Positions 28,179 through 38,250 of a DNA stretch of 64,000 nucleotides are shown here, in pieces (the first letter of the stretch is position 1; the number at the start of each line of letters is the position of its first letter). The notes under the pieces are model-generated. The model was not told the DNA's origin, made no database searches, and was given only the letters and a program-made list of their open reading frames with translations. The DNA is from Blastopirellula sp. J2-11 (GTDB taxonomy: Bacteria; Planctomycetota; Planctomycetia; Pirellulales; Pirellulaceae): the NCBI RefSeq assembly GCF_024584705.1, contig NZ_CP097384.1:6138001-6202000 (forward strand), in the 5' to 3' direction. A program made the translations under genes and the position numbers.

Positions 28179-31100
28179 TCACTTCTTTCGTTGGAACTGC
28201 TGCTCAAATTCGGCAAATTCCCGTTTCAGGTTAACGATCGCCACGTGGAGGGGAGGCGTATTGTTTTCCTTATTACTTCTCCTTGATTTTGAATTGTCAG
28301 GAGCAAGAAAATCTTCAAGCTTCTTTTTCTTCGGCGTACCCTGCGCTTCTGCAAGTTGATACTTGTAATTGGATTCTACATCGACCTGAATTGCGAGCTG
28401 TTCCAGCGCCGACCTGGCGAGTGAATACGAATCCGGCAACCTGGTATGGGGTTCCGTCGAATCGCCCGGACCAGACGAGCTTTCAAAATCGATGTGCCAC
28501 TTGTTGGCGTGAAAGAAATACCGAATGGTTCGAAAGATGCGAATCGGGTTGGCCTGTGCGATTCGCAACGCCGCCTGGAAACTTTCGTAGATCCCTTGAT
28601 CCGACGATTGCTTTCGAAGAAGGATACTTTCCGCTGCCCGTTTTCCTAGCGGCTCAAGAAGTCCATATGCCCGTAGACGAAGCGTATGCAGTCGACTCCA
28701 CCAAAGACAGCTTTGCGAAGCGCCGCTCAAGCACTCTTCGGCCTGCTCTAACAGTGCAACCGCTTCGTCAATCAGGCTTGAATAATGGCGAATTATCGCA
28801 TCTTTGTCTCCTTTTGCAGCCGTGACGTCTTCGGGACTTGTGCGATACTTTCTATCCTTTCGCAGACATTCTGCGATACGCGCAGGGACGAATCGTATCG
28901 GTTCGTTCGGATATTTTTCTTTGAAATATTGGATCGCGTTCTCGACAACCAATTCAGACCAATCCCCCCCTGCCTGATCGCCGTCAATCAATATCAAATT
29001 TCTACCACCGAGTAGCTCGGCGAACTTGTCATAGGTGACAATTTGAAATTGGCGACTGCTAGACGTTTCGGCTTTTGGATTGATCGCCTCCGGATTGAGG
29101 AAGGGTCGCGTCCAAACGCATTCTGTAAGTAAAACCTCCGCGCGGCGCAGACGTATGGCCGCCAAGTCAGCGCCAGATCGGCTAGGAAGCTTGCTAAGCA
29201 GCGCTTGCGCCTCGTTGAGATGGCGAGAAGCCTCGAAGAAGCGGCCAATGTTCGCCAGATTCACCGCATACAAGGTATGCAGCTTCACCTTCGAATGTAG
29301 GTCGAACGCATGGAGCCAGGGAGGAAGGTGCTTGCAAAAATCGACGCCTAGGTTGCAAGCAATCGTCGCCCGAATCCAGTATTCCGTTTGGATTCGACCA
29401 TTAGCGTGATAAAGCAGCTTCGCCCGACGTAGCATCAAGTAAGAATACTCTCCAAGAAGCCAAACCATATGATGAAGCGCCATGGGATCTTGAGCAAAAT
29501 TGGCCTTCCATTTCGCTTTGCAAACAGACAGTTTGTTGACTGCTGGGTTGACTTGGTTCGATTGGTCGCTGGAGGTTTGCACGGCGGCATGGGCGATATC
29601 GATGGTCGCCTGCAAGATATCTAGAGCATCTTTGTCAGCTTGATTGTTCAGACACCCAAACGCTTCTTTAATTTTGCCCTCAAATTTTTGCGACGCCGAA
29701 ATGGGATCGTTGATCTCGCTCCAACCATGATCTAGCACCAGATCCCATTTGGGTTGAATGCCGGAAGATTCGATTTTCTCGACTTGTGGGAGCAGGGAGG
29801 AATTCACCGGAGTCGCCAAGGGAGATGTACTTCGCGACTCCGTCCCTCCTCCTTCCAGCCGAAGCTCGGAAGCCAATGCGTACAAGCCATCGTCAAAACG
29901 TTTGGCAGCCCTTTTCAAGCGACAACGAAGCTGAGCGCACTCTTCCTCGGCATCTTCGATATTCTCAAGGAGGCCGAGAATCGACAATTGTGACTCTTGG
30001 AGCTGGACTTGGATCTCTTGGCGATGCGCCTCGTCCAGCCAAGAGACTTTGATCGAACTGGCTTGCCAAAGTTTCAATGCTCGCCAGGCCATGTAGACTA
30101 GCTTATGGGCATCTGCGAGCGACGACTCGAAAAGCAGCACCCGATAGCGGACGAGGCTCCGTTTCTCTTCATCATCCCACAGCCGCTCATCAACATGATT
30201 TTGATTCCCTTTGTAGCTCGCAAACTGGGAATATGTCGCGGCCATCACACGATGATGAAGCGATTCTACGATCGGAGTCAAGTGGCCGCTGGAAGCAAAC
30301 GCCTTTTGATACCAGTCGCCAATCCAAAAGTGCAATCGTGCTCGTAACGAAGTAAGATTTCGATTCCCCTGTGGCGCCCGAGAGTTCCCCTTCTCCTCGC
30401 GGGTCTCTCCCGAAAACCTCGACAAATCAAGTTGTTCGAGAAAGTGCTGGATGGCGAGCCGGGTGTCGCGGTGCATCCAGAGAGAGCCTCCCGGTTTGTT
30501 AAAGAACAAGTGTTCATCACGCAGTTGCGAAATCCAGCGGATGACCTGTTCTGAACGCAGGAAGTCGTTGTCAACGGCATACGCATTGAAGCGGTATGGG
30601 CAATGAAAGACCGCTTCGGAGCAAAGGGCGTTAATATGCCGAGAATGACGAAACAACGTCACGGCGTAGAGAAATATTAACTCTCGATCTTTGACATCGC
30701 GTTGAATTTCCTGCGTTACGTCATCATTTTGAAACTTAAAGTATCTGCCTAGCGTCGCCTGAATCATATCACGAAAGAGGCTGCCCGATTGAGTCTTGTT
30801 ATCGCGCTCCGTTTGGGTCTTGTTCCAAGGCACAAAGGGATCGAAAGCCCATCGATCCCACTTGTCGATCTCCTTGCGTCTTGCATCCCAAGCCGCGTCC
30901 TCGCGTCCTACTGACGTTGTAATATTCCAATTCCAAGTTGCGGGGGCCCCCTTGCCATCGTCGGTCGCAAAATGATGCTTTCGTGCGGCTCTTAGCCTCG
31001 TCAACGGGAAATAGATCACCGTCAAGCCGGCTCTGCCCAGGGCGTCAATAAGGCAGTGGAAGCCGCGAAGTTTTAGGTTCTCTGGCTCGTCTTGTTTGGG

Positions 31101-33248
31101 ATCAAACCATGGTGCAGGAATGATGCCTGAGCAGGTTCCGTATGAGTCACGACCATACAGCATGACCACAATTTCCGTCGCATCCAGTCGGTATTCTGCG
31201 AGAACGCGTATAATATGATTGCTGATATCCTTCGCCCTTTGTTCCCAACCATCGATTTCCCGACTTTCGTAGCTGGACGGAAGCGTGATCAGCGACTCTC
31301 GCAATGGATGAAGAGTCACGTGACGCGACTGAAAGCTGCCGCATCGTACCGCCAGCGAGCGCAATAGATCGCGAAGCAGTCCATCGGCGTCCATATAGTC
31401 TTGCGTCTCCATCCAGAAGATGCGTTTGAAAGTCTTGGCGGTAATCTCGTCTGTGGCAAGCGCGGCGCCACGAACAATTCCGCCGGCCGTTTCGATCATA
31501 ATTGGAGGACGATTAACGCCGCTCAGCAACTCGTCGTATTCCTTACGCTTCCCCGAGTTCAATTGCGTCGTTCTGTCGTTGGCGCCTATGTTCTGTCGAT
31601 ATTTCGGAGTCCACAGTTCCGCTTTCGTCATTTCAGAACGCGATATCGGAGTGTAGTAGTCGTTCTCGTTGAAGAAATTGAGCTTTCCTTCGATAGCGTC
31701 GACAATCATTTGTTTCAATTCCAGAACGCCGGCGTCCCGCGCCAACCTTCTGGCCGAATTCTTGGAAGATGATTGCGAAAGCAGGACGCGAGCCGATTCT
31801 ATCGGATCCTCATGATTTCGGCAGTTTCCCAGGACGCTGTCCACTAAGCTCGGCTTGTAGTCGAACGCGTCTTGACGACGGGGTGGAACGACGTGTGAAA
31901 ACTCATAAGTCAAGCCGCCGGGCGGAAGGCAAAGCTGCAAGCGTTGATAAAGTTCGTGCAGGATTAAATCAGGTCGCGAAGATTGCGTTACGCGGACTCG
32001 ATTCTCATAGATGGATGAGCTAAACAGCGCATTTACTTTTTCGACATCCCATTGTGAGAAGCAGATCCAATACACAATCGGCTTTTCGACTCCCGATTCC
32101 AGCCAATTCTTAATCATTTGAACGCAACGATGGTCGGCGCCGGAATAGCCGACCACCAAAAGCCGCTTCGACTCAGAATTTGATCGAATGCGGCTTAGAT
32201 GTCCTGATCCGCGAGTCAGATAGGCGACGAAGTTCTCCTTATCGTTCTCGCTTGGCTCATCGTCGAGCGTAAGATCGGCCCGCGTATCTTGGACCTCTCC
32301 GTGCAATTTTACGATGCAGTTGCTAGATGCGACGGTTTGCGGTTCGGGCAAGCTCCCTTTTGAACTGACGGGCAGGACTCGTAGGGCCATATCATTGGCG
32401 GTAAACGCCGCTTCGATCAATCGGTCGAAATTCGTCGTCAAGATCGTTTGAATACGCATCGGCCCCGAAAGATGCGCCAGCATCTTGTGGCCGAGATTGG
32501 GTTGTTTGTCGCGAGTAATGAATGCATTAAAACGGTCGATAATCGAGTTATTGATGTCCGCGAGTATTGGACGATTGTCAACGATCTTTACCCGCGAAAG
32601 AAAAACCAACGTCTCTCGCCAATCGGAAAGGGACCGAATTCCAACTTCGGTCAATCGGTCGCGATACGAAGACCGAGTATCGGAAAGTATCTGATCGATC
32701 GCCGCACCCGTTAGGCTGTTCGATTCCGATGGCTTTCGAATCAAGAACTCACTAATTCGACGCACTCGATCGCGACGATTCACCGCCTCGTATGACAAGA
32801 GGATGCTTGGAATCCGAGGATGGACTAAGCTCTCGAGAAATTCATTGGAAGCATCCCCTTCCGGGTTATAGATAAGCGACTTAATGCGGTTTGATTGGTC
32901 ATATCCGAGATCGAGATCAAAGCGCTTGCAAAGCTGCTTAAACTCGGCATGAATCCATTTCTCCGCCAGTCCCACTTCCAGTCGGCTGGGCAGGGGAGGC
33001 CAGCCTTGGTGCTCCAAATCCCAATGAGCGCGAAGCCCCGCTTCGCCGTGAGTCCGAGGTCGGTCGGGTGGAGGAGCCAGGACAAGATATGTCGAGAATG
33101 CAAGATAGTTTGCAAATTCAATCCCCATAATAATGCCCGACGGACTCGATAGCCCACTACCTACGAATGGGACAAAGCTTCGACCGACATCGACGTCCTG
33201 GATAATTTGGCCGATAAACTCGGAATTCTCGAGGGGTTCTTTTCGCAT
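28179..33248 (-). CDS. SIR2-domain STAND-like protein, candidate anti-phage defence
   Basis: The 1689-residue product starts with a SIR2-like NADase domain (about 20-430): VPFVGSGLS at 26-34, TTNFD at 271-275, KLHG with the catalytic-type His at 316, and GYSGAD at 367-372. A middle NTPase-like part follows (about 580-800), with ETAGGIVRGAAL where a STAND P-loop would be, RIFWMETQD, and TEIVVMLYGRD in the Walker B position. The P-loop lacks its Lys. The C-terminal 800 residues are helical and TPR-like. This order fits Avs/SIR2-STAND phage sensors, which deplete NAD on infection. No partner gene is present. It is alone, beside a tRNA. Confidence 0.75.
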   Translation of the reverse strand: MRKEPLENSEFIGQIIQDVDVGRSFVPFVGSGLSSPSGIIMGIEFANYLAFSTYLVLAPPPDRPRTHGEAGLRAHWDLEHQGWPPLPSRLEVGLAEKWIHAEFKQLCKRFDLDLGYDQSNRIKSLIYNPEGDASNEFLESLVHPRIPSILLSYEAVNRRDRVRRISEFLIRKPSESNSLTGAAIDQILSDTRSSYRDRLTEVGIRSLSDWRETLVFLSRVKIVDNRPILADINNSIIDRFNAFITRDKQPNLGHKMLAHLSGPMRIQTILTTNFDRLIEAAFTANDMALRVLPVSSKGSLPEPQTVASSNCIVKLHGEVQDTRADLTLDDEPSENDKENFVAYLTRGSGHLSRIRSNSESKRLLVVGYSGADHRCVQMIKNWLESGVEKPIVYWICFSQWDVEKVNALFSSSIYENRVRVTQSSRPDLILHELYQRLQLCLPPGGLTYEFSHVVPPRRQDAFDYKPSLVDSVLGNCRNHEDPIESARVLLSQSSSKNSARRLARDAGVLELKQMIVDAIEGKLNFFNENDYYTPISRSEMTKAELWTPKYRQNIGANDRTTQLNSGKRKEYDELLSGVNRPPIMIETAGGIVRGAALATDEITAKTFKRIFWMETQDYMDADGLLRDLLRSLAVRCGSFQSRHVTLHPLRESLITLPSSYESREIDGWEQRAKDISNHIIRVLAEYRLDATEIVVMLYGRDSYGTCSGIIPAPWFDPKQDEPENLKLRGFHCLIDALGRAGLTVIYFPLTRLRAARKHHFATDDGKGAPATWNWNITTSVGREDAAWDARRKEIDKWDRWAFDPFVPWNKTQTERDNKTQSGSLFRDMIQATLGRYFKFQNDDVTQEIQRDVKDRELIFLYAVTLFRHSRHINALCSEAVFHCPYRFNAYAVDNDFLRSEQVIRWISQLRDEHLFFNKPGGSLWMHRDTRLAIQHFLEQLDLSRFSGETREEKGNSRAPQGNRNLTSLRARLHFWIGDWYQKAFASSGHLTPIVESLHHRVMAATYSQFASYKGNQNHVDERLWDDEEKRSLVRYRVLLFESSLADAHKLVYMAWRALKLWQASSIKVSWLDEAHRQEIQVQLQESQLSILGLLENIEDAEEECAQLRCRLKRAAKRFDDGLYALASELRLEGGGTESRSTSPLATPVNSSLLPQVEKIESSGIQPKWDLVLDHGWSEINDPISASQKFEGKIKEAFGCLNNQADKDALDILQATIDIAHAAVQTSSDQSNQVNPAVNKLSVCKAKWKANFAQDPMALHHMVWLLGEYSYLMLRRAKLLYHANGRIQTEYWIRATIACNLGVDFCKHLPPWLHAFDLHSKVKLHTLYAVNLANIGRFFEASRHLNEAQALLSKLPSRSGADLAAIRLRRAEVLLTECVWTRPFLNPEAINPKAETSSSRQFQIVTYDKFAELLGGRNLILIDGDQAGGDWSELVVENAIQYFKEKYPNEPIRFVPARIAECLRKDRKYRTSPEDVTAAKGDKDAIIRHYSSLIDEAVALLEQAEECLSGASQSCLWWSRLHTLRLRAYGLLEPLGKRAAESILLRKQSSDQGIYESFQAALRIAQANPIRIFRTIRYFFHANKWHIDFESSSGPGDSTEPHTRLPDSYSLARSALEQLAIQVDVESNYKYQLAEAQGTPKKKKLEDFLAPDNSKSRRSNKENNTPPLHVAIVNLKREFAEFEQQFQRKK

Positions 33249-33715
33249 GCGTGGGGCTCAAAGGGGGACAACGAGAAGGCGCAACGACAAGTGGGATAAC
33301 AATAGATATGATACACATGGGCAAATCAAGTCGGGATGATATATTTGCGCAACACAAATCTACTACGAGGGTTTCCCAGCAGATTCTCGATGCTCACTAA
33401 GCTTTCTTAGGCGAGGCAGGCGTCCTTGCCAACAGAGAATTCGGCTCTGTCAGAAAACGAAACTTTGACTTCTTCAGCCGAACTTTGAATGCTTGAAAGA
33501 GACGCATTCTTTTTTCACGCACAGAGGTTCTTCCCTTCGCAGGCTTATTGGGGGATCTTGAGCTTTCAGCTTCTTGTCTCCCCATTTACCTCCCCATACA
33601 TGCCATTGGGGATGTAACTTCCGTCTGAGCCATGTTTTCTTTGGCGACAGCCTGTACGGACTTTTTTCGAGGGATGGTTTTCCAGGCCATCTCCATTTTC
33701 GAGTCCGGATTTTTC
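33249..33715. other. Spacer between SIR2-STAND and GntR genes, nothing clear
   Basis: Two short minus-strand frames (33397-33585 and 33586-33786) are head to tail, basic and without a recognisable domain or ribosome binding site. No copy of the tRNA 3' end was found that would mark an island boundary. The promoter of the SIR2-STAND gene should lie just right of 33248. Confidence 0.35.
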
Positions 33716-33745
33716 TTGACTGAAAAAACAGTGTTTGTACACTGT
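33716..33745 (+). promoter_or_regulatory. Promoter and operator of the GntR gene
   Basis: TTGACT (33716-33721) and TACACT (33738-33743) are 16 bases apart. A perfect inverted repeat ACAGTGT-TTGT-ACACTGT (33728-33745) covers the -10 element. Its centre TTGTAC resembles the TnGTnnnACnA half-site pattern of GntR-family operators. Binding there would block RNA polymerase, so the regulator encoded just downstream is probably autorepressed. Confidence 0.6.
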
Positions 33746-33851
33746 GTCAACGAGGTGGGAGTATGTGGTTTGTCGATCGATGGCATTCGGCTCCTACCAT
33801 CATGCCTCCGATCAACTTTTGGCGCGAAGACGCCTTACCCCAGGAATTCCT

Positions 33852-34502
33852 ATGTCAATTTCGAGTCCCGCGCATGCTGCAACGAAAGCCCAACGTATCT
33901 TCCTCGATCTTCGCTCAAAGATCCTGTCGGGCGAAATTGAGTCAGAATCCCGACTGACCCTGCGCCCATTGGCCAGTGACTACGAAAGTGGAATCAACGC
34001 GGTGTCCGAAGCGATCAAGGCTTTAGCGGCGGAAGGACTTGTCAAACTGGAGGGCCAAGCAGGCGCCCGCGTAATCGCTCGAGACTTAAAACAGATTCGC
34101 GGCGAGTGCATCTTGCGAATTGCGATCGAATGCGAATCGGCGCGGCGTTGCGCCGAACGTGCTGATCAATCGCAATTGACTATCCTCGGCAATATGGCGC
34201 AACAAGTAGACCAGCTGTTTGAAGAGGGAGACAAATTAAAGGAATGCCGACAGGCCGATGTCCGTTTTCATTTGACGGTGGCTCAATTTTCCGGCGTACC
34301 GCAGCTTGAGGATTCGCTTTCGCCGCTGCTTGATCGCTTGGTCATGCTAGATCAGACCGAAGCTCAGTCCGACGATCACCCGGGCCAAAAACATCTGGAA
34401 GTATTTGACGGACTAAAAACTCGCAAGCCGCAGGTCGCTGCAGACGCGATGCGGCGTCATTGCGAACATTCGATGAATCTCTCACTCGCATTGCTGTACT
34501 AA
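33852..34502 (+). CDS. GntR-family (FadR/FCD) transcriptional regulator
   Basis: The 216-residue product has an N-terminal winged helix (about 8-75; LRSKILSGEIESESRLTLRP and SEAIKALAAEGLV) and a C-terminal FCD ligand-binding domain. FCD metal-ligand-type histidines are visible in DVRFHLTVAQ, QKHLEVFDGL and RRHCEHS. The ligand is probably an organic acid, but cannot be named. The ATG at 33852, preceded by AGGAA, gives the usual length; the open frame reaches back to 33735 through the operator. The ceramidase-like gene follows 137 bases downstream and may be its target. Confidence 0.87.
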   Translation: MSISSPAHAATKAQRIFLDLRSKILSGEIESESRLTLRPLASDYESGINAVSEAIKALAAEGLVKLEGQAGARVIARDLKQIRGECILRIAIECESARRCAERADQSQLTILGNMAQQVDQLFEEGDKLKECRQADVRFHLTVAQFSGVPQLEDSLSPLLDRLVMLDQTEAQSDDHPGQKHLEVFDGLKTRKPQVAADAMRRHCEHSMNLSLALLY

Positions 34503-34639
34503 CGATATGCCGAAACGGCGTTTCTAGCCCTCGCGCCAAACGCCGGAAAAGCGCAACTAGAGCCATCCTGCGAATCCCCCTTTCTCCTCATGCGGTATTC
34601 CACCAGAACAGCTGCCTACTAGCAAAAAGGTTGAAAGCG

Positions 34640-36124
34640 ATGATGAAACTTAAGCTGCGCCTACAGCGCACGATAATCCGACTGTTCGTCTTGATTGGCG
34701 TTATTGCTTGTTCGCAGCCGTTATTCTCCGGCGAACTATTTGTGGGAGCGGCGACTGTCAGCATTACGCCGGATAGTCCTGTCTCGCTCACCGGTCAACG
34801 TCATACGCGAATCGCCAAGAAGGTCGAATCTCTCTGCACGGCGACCGCAATGGCGATTGAAACGCGCGACGGCGATCACTCCTTGGATCAAGTTGTTTTT
34901 GTTTCCTGCGACTTGGTCGCTATCCGCGGAGATGGCGGATTAAAAAATCTGGTGCTTGCAGAATTGGGCGAAGCGCTCGACGGTTTTTCTGGTGAAAAGT
35001 TAATTCTGAACGCCACCCATACGCATACCGCGCCCACGCTGATCGATGGGCGGTATGAGCTTCCGAAAACGGGAGTCATGCTGCCGAAGCAGTACCGCGA
35101 ATTTCTAGTCAAACGTCTCGCCGCAATCATCACCGAAGCCTGGAATAAACGTGAGCCCGCCCAAGTCGCCTGGGGACTGGGGCATGCCGTGATCGCCCAA
35201 AATCGCCGCGCGGTCTACAGCGATGGAACCGCGCAGATGTATGGTGCGACGAACAACGCCAAGTTTCGCGGCCTGGAAGGAAATGAAGATCACGGAGTGG
35301 AGATTCTCTATTTTTGGAACCAAAAAGACGAACTGATCGCCACCTCGATCAATGTCGCGTGTCCTTCTCAGGAAGTGGGAGGACGAAGCGCCGTCAATGC
35401 CGACTTCTGGCACCCGGTGCGCGAATCTTTACGGAAAAAATATGGCGAACAGCTCATGATCCTCGGCTGGACGGGCGCCGCCGGCGATCAAGTATCGCGT
35501 CTGATGTATCGCAAAGACGCCGAGGAGCGCATGCGGAAGCTGCGTGGGATCGATCGCTTGGAAGAGCTGTCTCGTAGGATTGTGGCAACATGGGAAGACG
35601 TCTATCAAGTGGTGAAAGCAGATCGTCACAACGATGTTCAGCTTGAGCATGAAGTCAAAGAAATCTTGCTTCCTTATCGCAAAGTCACCGCCCAAGAGGC
35701 CGAGCAAGCAGCTCGAGAGGTGGAGAAGATGACCGCCCCGAAAGAGGTCTGGAATCGCCGCTGGCACGGCCAAGTAGTGGAGCGCTATGAAACGCAGCGC
35801 AAGAAATTGCCGAATTATGAAATGGAACTTCACGCCGTTCGACTTGGCGATGTCGTCATCGTGACCAACGATTTTGAACTGTTCACCGATTTCGGCGTGC
35901 AAATCAAAGCTCGTAGCCCCGCGCTGCAGACCTTTATCATTCAACTCTGCGGCCCAGGCTCTTACATTCCAACGACCCGTGCCGTCGCCGGCGGAGGCTA
36001 TAGTGCTGTCGCCCAAAGCAGCGTGGTTGGTCCTGTAGGAGCTCAAGTTCTCGTCGATGAAACGAGCCTATTGATCGACAGTCTCTGGCAGCCGAAACAA
36101 AAAGTCACACTGGCTGATCCTTAA
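34640..36124 (+). CDS. Secreted neutral/alkaline ceramidase-like protein
   Basis: The 494-residue product has a signal peptide (basic MMKLKLRLQR then a hydrophobic run ending near LFSG). The N-terminal ceramidase-like domain shows ATVSITPDSPVSLTGQRH, VSCDLVAIRG and NATHTHTAPT, where the His residues match the zinc-binding site of the family. It is shorter than true ceramidases (about 650-700 residues) because the C-terminal beta domain is missing. In planctomycetes such shortened proteins are common and probably hydrolyse other amides or esters. AAAAGG precedes the ATG. It follows the GntR gene on the same strand. Confidence 0.78.
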   Translation: MMKLKLRLQRTIIRLFVLIGVIACSQPLFSGELFVGAATVSITPDSPVSLTGQRHTRIAKKVESLCTATAMAIETRDGDHSLDQVVFVSCDLVAIRGDGGLKNLVLAELGEALDGFSGEKLILNATHTHTAPTLIDGRYELPKTGVMLPKQYREFLVKRLAAIITEAWNKREPAQVAWGLGHAVIAQNRRAVYSDGTAQMYGATNNAKFRGLEGNEDHGVEILYFWNQKDELIATSINVACPSQEVGGRSAVNADFWHPVRESLRKKYGEQLMILGWTGAAGDQVSRLMYRKDAEERMRKLRGIDRLEELSRRIVATWEDVYQVVKADRHNDVQLEHEVKEILLPYRKVTAQEAEQAAREVEKMTAPKEVWNRRWHGQVVERYETQRKKLPNYEMELHAVRLGDVVIVTNDFELFTDFGVQIKARSPALQTFIIQLCGPGSYIPTTRAVAGGGYSAVAQSSVVGPVGAQVLVDETSLLIDSLWQPKQKVTLADP

Positions 36125-36664
36125 AGCTCTGGGGGATCTTGGTCTGAAGATTCATGCGGAAAAAATGTTGTTACTTGACGAGCCCAGTATCGTTGGTGCG
36201 TTGATCCAGCGATGCTGGGTCGCAATTGTCGTATGTTGCCCGTGCGACGGATTCGCCCTATCGATAGGAGAGACCGTATGTCGCTTGTTCAATATTGAAT
36301 CTTGCCGTTATTGGCCGTGGCGGCGACGCTGTCATGTCTCGGAGAATTCCGTCATGCGGCGACCGACGAGACAATTTCTACCGTGGCAAAAGCACGCGGT
36401 CTTTCGATTCGGCAAGTTTCGCTTTGCTAACGGCGCTGCGAAGAGCCGAGCGGCTCTTTTATTGAGTGATTCGCCATCGCCAAATATGGATCTTGGCGCT
36501 GGCTTTCCGACACCAGCTTTGCGAAGGGCGCAGATGGATTGATTTTATAACCGATTGCTTGTGAGGTAACGCCGCCTGTTCTTATAAGCTCGCCTACGCC
36601 ATCGCCTGGAATCGATTTAGATTGTGTCGAAAACCGTCTTCTTATCTAAACAGGACTTATCGCC
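36125..36664. other. Spacer upstream of DUF1559, possible terminator inside
   Basis: No supported gene. A 7-bp hairpin AAGAGCC-GAGC-GGCTCTT (36441-36458) followed by TT may end the upstream transcript, although it lies over 300 bases after the ceramidase-like stop. A frame at 36165-36542 has no recognisable domain. Confidence 0.35.
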
Positions 36665-37591
36665 ATGCGTATTCGAAAAAAGAACGCCTGTCTCGGTTTC
36701 ACGCTCGTCGAATTGCTAGTTGTCATCGCCATCATCGGCGTTCTGATCGCGTTGCTGCTGCCCGCGGTCCAGCAGGCCCGGGAATCGGCGAGACGAATCT
36801 CGTGTAACAACAATCTCAAGCAACAAGGCTTGGCCATCCACAACTATCACGACACGCTGCTGTCGTTTCCACCGGGGCACATGCTCAGTTCGACGTTGTC
36901 GGACCGCATGACGTTCGTCGGCTTTCTTTGGCCCTATCTTGAACAGAACGCGTTGTACGAAGAAATTCCGGCGCCTAAGTATCCTGACTGGGGCGGTTGC
37001 GGCAACGCCACGCAATCGGCCCTGCTAGGGACGGTCCTCAGCATGTTTCAGTGCCCATCTGACGGCCCTAGTTTATTCGGGCATTCCTGTCGCTCGCGCA
37101 ATAGCTATGTCTCCAATGCGGGCATTGGGCTTCTGAAAAAAGAGTCGGTTCCCAGCCATACGCGCGGGGTCTTTTATCAGAACAGTAGTGAGAAGATGCG
37201 CGACATGCTGGATGGGACGACCAACACCATCGGCGTTTCGGAGACGATCAAAGTGGAGTCCGGTAAGCGTGGCGATTATCGCGGCGTTTGGAGTTATCCA
37301 GAAGGTTCGCATTACCAACATGACAACACGCCGAACTCGACCGTCCCTGATGAGGTTCGGACTTCGTGGTGCGACTCCGCAGATACTCTTGACCCGCTTG
37401 CTCCCTGCATTGGGACTTACGCCGCACATGACTCGCGCGCCATCAACATGGCGGCGCGAAGTCGGCACCCCGGAGGCGTTCTGGCGATGATGATGGACGG
37501 CTCCGTGCGGTTTGTCAGCTCCACCATCGATCTCACCACTTGGCAAAGTTTGGGGACGCCGCGAGGGCATGAAGTGATCGGCGAATTTTGA
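36665..37591 (+). CDS. DUF1559 protein with type IV prepilin N-terminus
   Basis: The 308-residue product has a short basic leader, then GFTLVELLVVIAIIGVLIAL, and the DUF1559 markers NYHDTLLSFPPGHM, DGTTNTIGVSE and RHPGGVLAMMMDGSVRFV. It is likely cleaved by a prepilin peptidase and exposed outside the cytoplasmic membrane. It is followed by a lipoprotein gene on the same strand (157-base gap), a common planctomycete pair. It is one of three such genes here. Confidence 0.92.
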   Translation: MRIRKKNACLGFTLVELLVVIAIIGVLIALLLPAVQQARESARRISCNNNLKQQGLAIHNYHDTLLSFPPGHMLSSTLSDRMTFVGFLWPYLEQNALYEEIPAPKYPDWGGCGNATQSALLGTVLSMFQCPSDGPSLFGHSCRSRNSYVSNAGIGLLKKESVPSHTRGVFYQNSSEKMRDMLDGTTNTIGVSETIKVESGKRGDYRGVWSYPEGSHYQHDNTPNSTVPDEVRTSWCDSADTLDPLAPCIGTYAAHDSRAINMAARSRHPGGVLAMMMDGSVRFVSSTIDLTTWQSLGTPRGHEVIGEF

Positions 37592-37748
37592 AATTTCATC
37601 ATCGCCGCGATCTATTGACGCCTGCGCTGGCAATCCAACAGGGGCGACCAACGGAAGCCCCGGAATTCGTGGCAGATCGGTTCGACAGAATATTGGATTC
37701 CGTGCGCAGACATCAATAAGACGGCCTTCTTATAAAGTGATTCATAGT

Positions 37749-38195
37749 ATGGAAAGAAATTTATTGTATTCGTATCGGTGGGCGATGACGGCCCTTCTTT
37801 TGCTACTCGGTTGCGACAGCGGAGATCAGGGGCTATCTCGCGCCAGCGTCTCTGGCTCTGTCTATGTCAACGGCGAACCGCTGCAAACGGGGCTAATCGC
37901 CTTCAAGCCGACGCAAGGTACGCCTGGGCCGTCAGTCGGGGGAAACATTGTCGGCGGCGTTTTTAACATTCCGCAAGTCGATGGTCCCTGCCAAGGTACG
38001 CATCGCGTGGAAGTTCGCGCGATGCGAGCTACCGGCCGGCGATCCAAGGAAGGATCAGGAAGCGAGACGCCAGACCGAGTGGTTGAAGAAATTGCGCAAT
38101 ATATCCCGGAGAAATACAACCGCCGCAGCGATTTGGTGGCCGAACTTACCACCTCGAAGGTCGATGGGCTAACGTATGAGCTGGAGGTGCCCTAG
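37749..38195 (+). CDS. Lipoprotein with carboxypeptidase-regulatory-like fold
   Basis: The 148-residue product has a lipoprotein signal peptide with lipobox LLLLGC near residue 22. The mature part begins with ASVSGSVYVNGEPLQTGLI and AFKPTQG, the small beta-sandwich seen in many planctomycete lipoproteins encoded next to DUF1559 genes. It ends with LTYELEVP. The ATG at 37749 is chosen; a GTG 12 bases upstream is in frame. Function unknown. Confidence 0.75.
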   Translation: MERNLLYSYRWAMTALLLLLGCDSGDQGLSRASVSGSVYVNGEPLQTGLIAFKPTQGTPGPSVGGNIVGGVFNIPQVDGPCQGTHRVEVRAMRATGRRSKEGSGSETPDRVVEEIAQYIPEKYNRRSDLVAELTTSKVDGLTYELEVP

Positions 38196-38250
38196 AGCGC
38201 TTTCTTTCCCCGAAGGCTGTTGCGTCTTCAGCGTCTTGACCGGCGCCTGT

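Noticed and set aside
28179-33248. Overlapping frames on the opposite strand of the SIR2-STAND gene
   Set aside because: All are short, lack motifs and mirror the codon pattern of the large gene.
28030-33700. Search for an att-like copy of the tRNA-Arg 3' end to define an island
   Set aside because: No repeat of the tRNA tail and no integrase were found to the right of the SIR2-STAND gene within the window, so island borders are not claimed.
33397-33786. Two head-to-tail minus-strand small frames that might be a toxin-antitoxin pair
   Set aside because: No recognisable fold, no ribosome binding sites, and one runs across the GntR promoter and operator.
36165-36542. 125-codon frame upstream of the second DUF1559 gene
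   Set aside because: No domain, no signal peptide and an apparent terminator hairpin inside it; treated as spacer.
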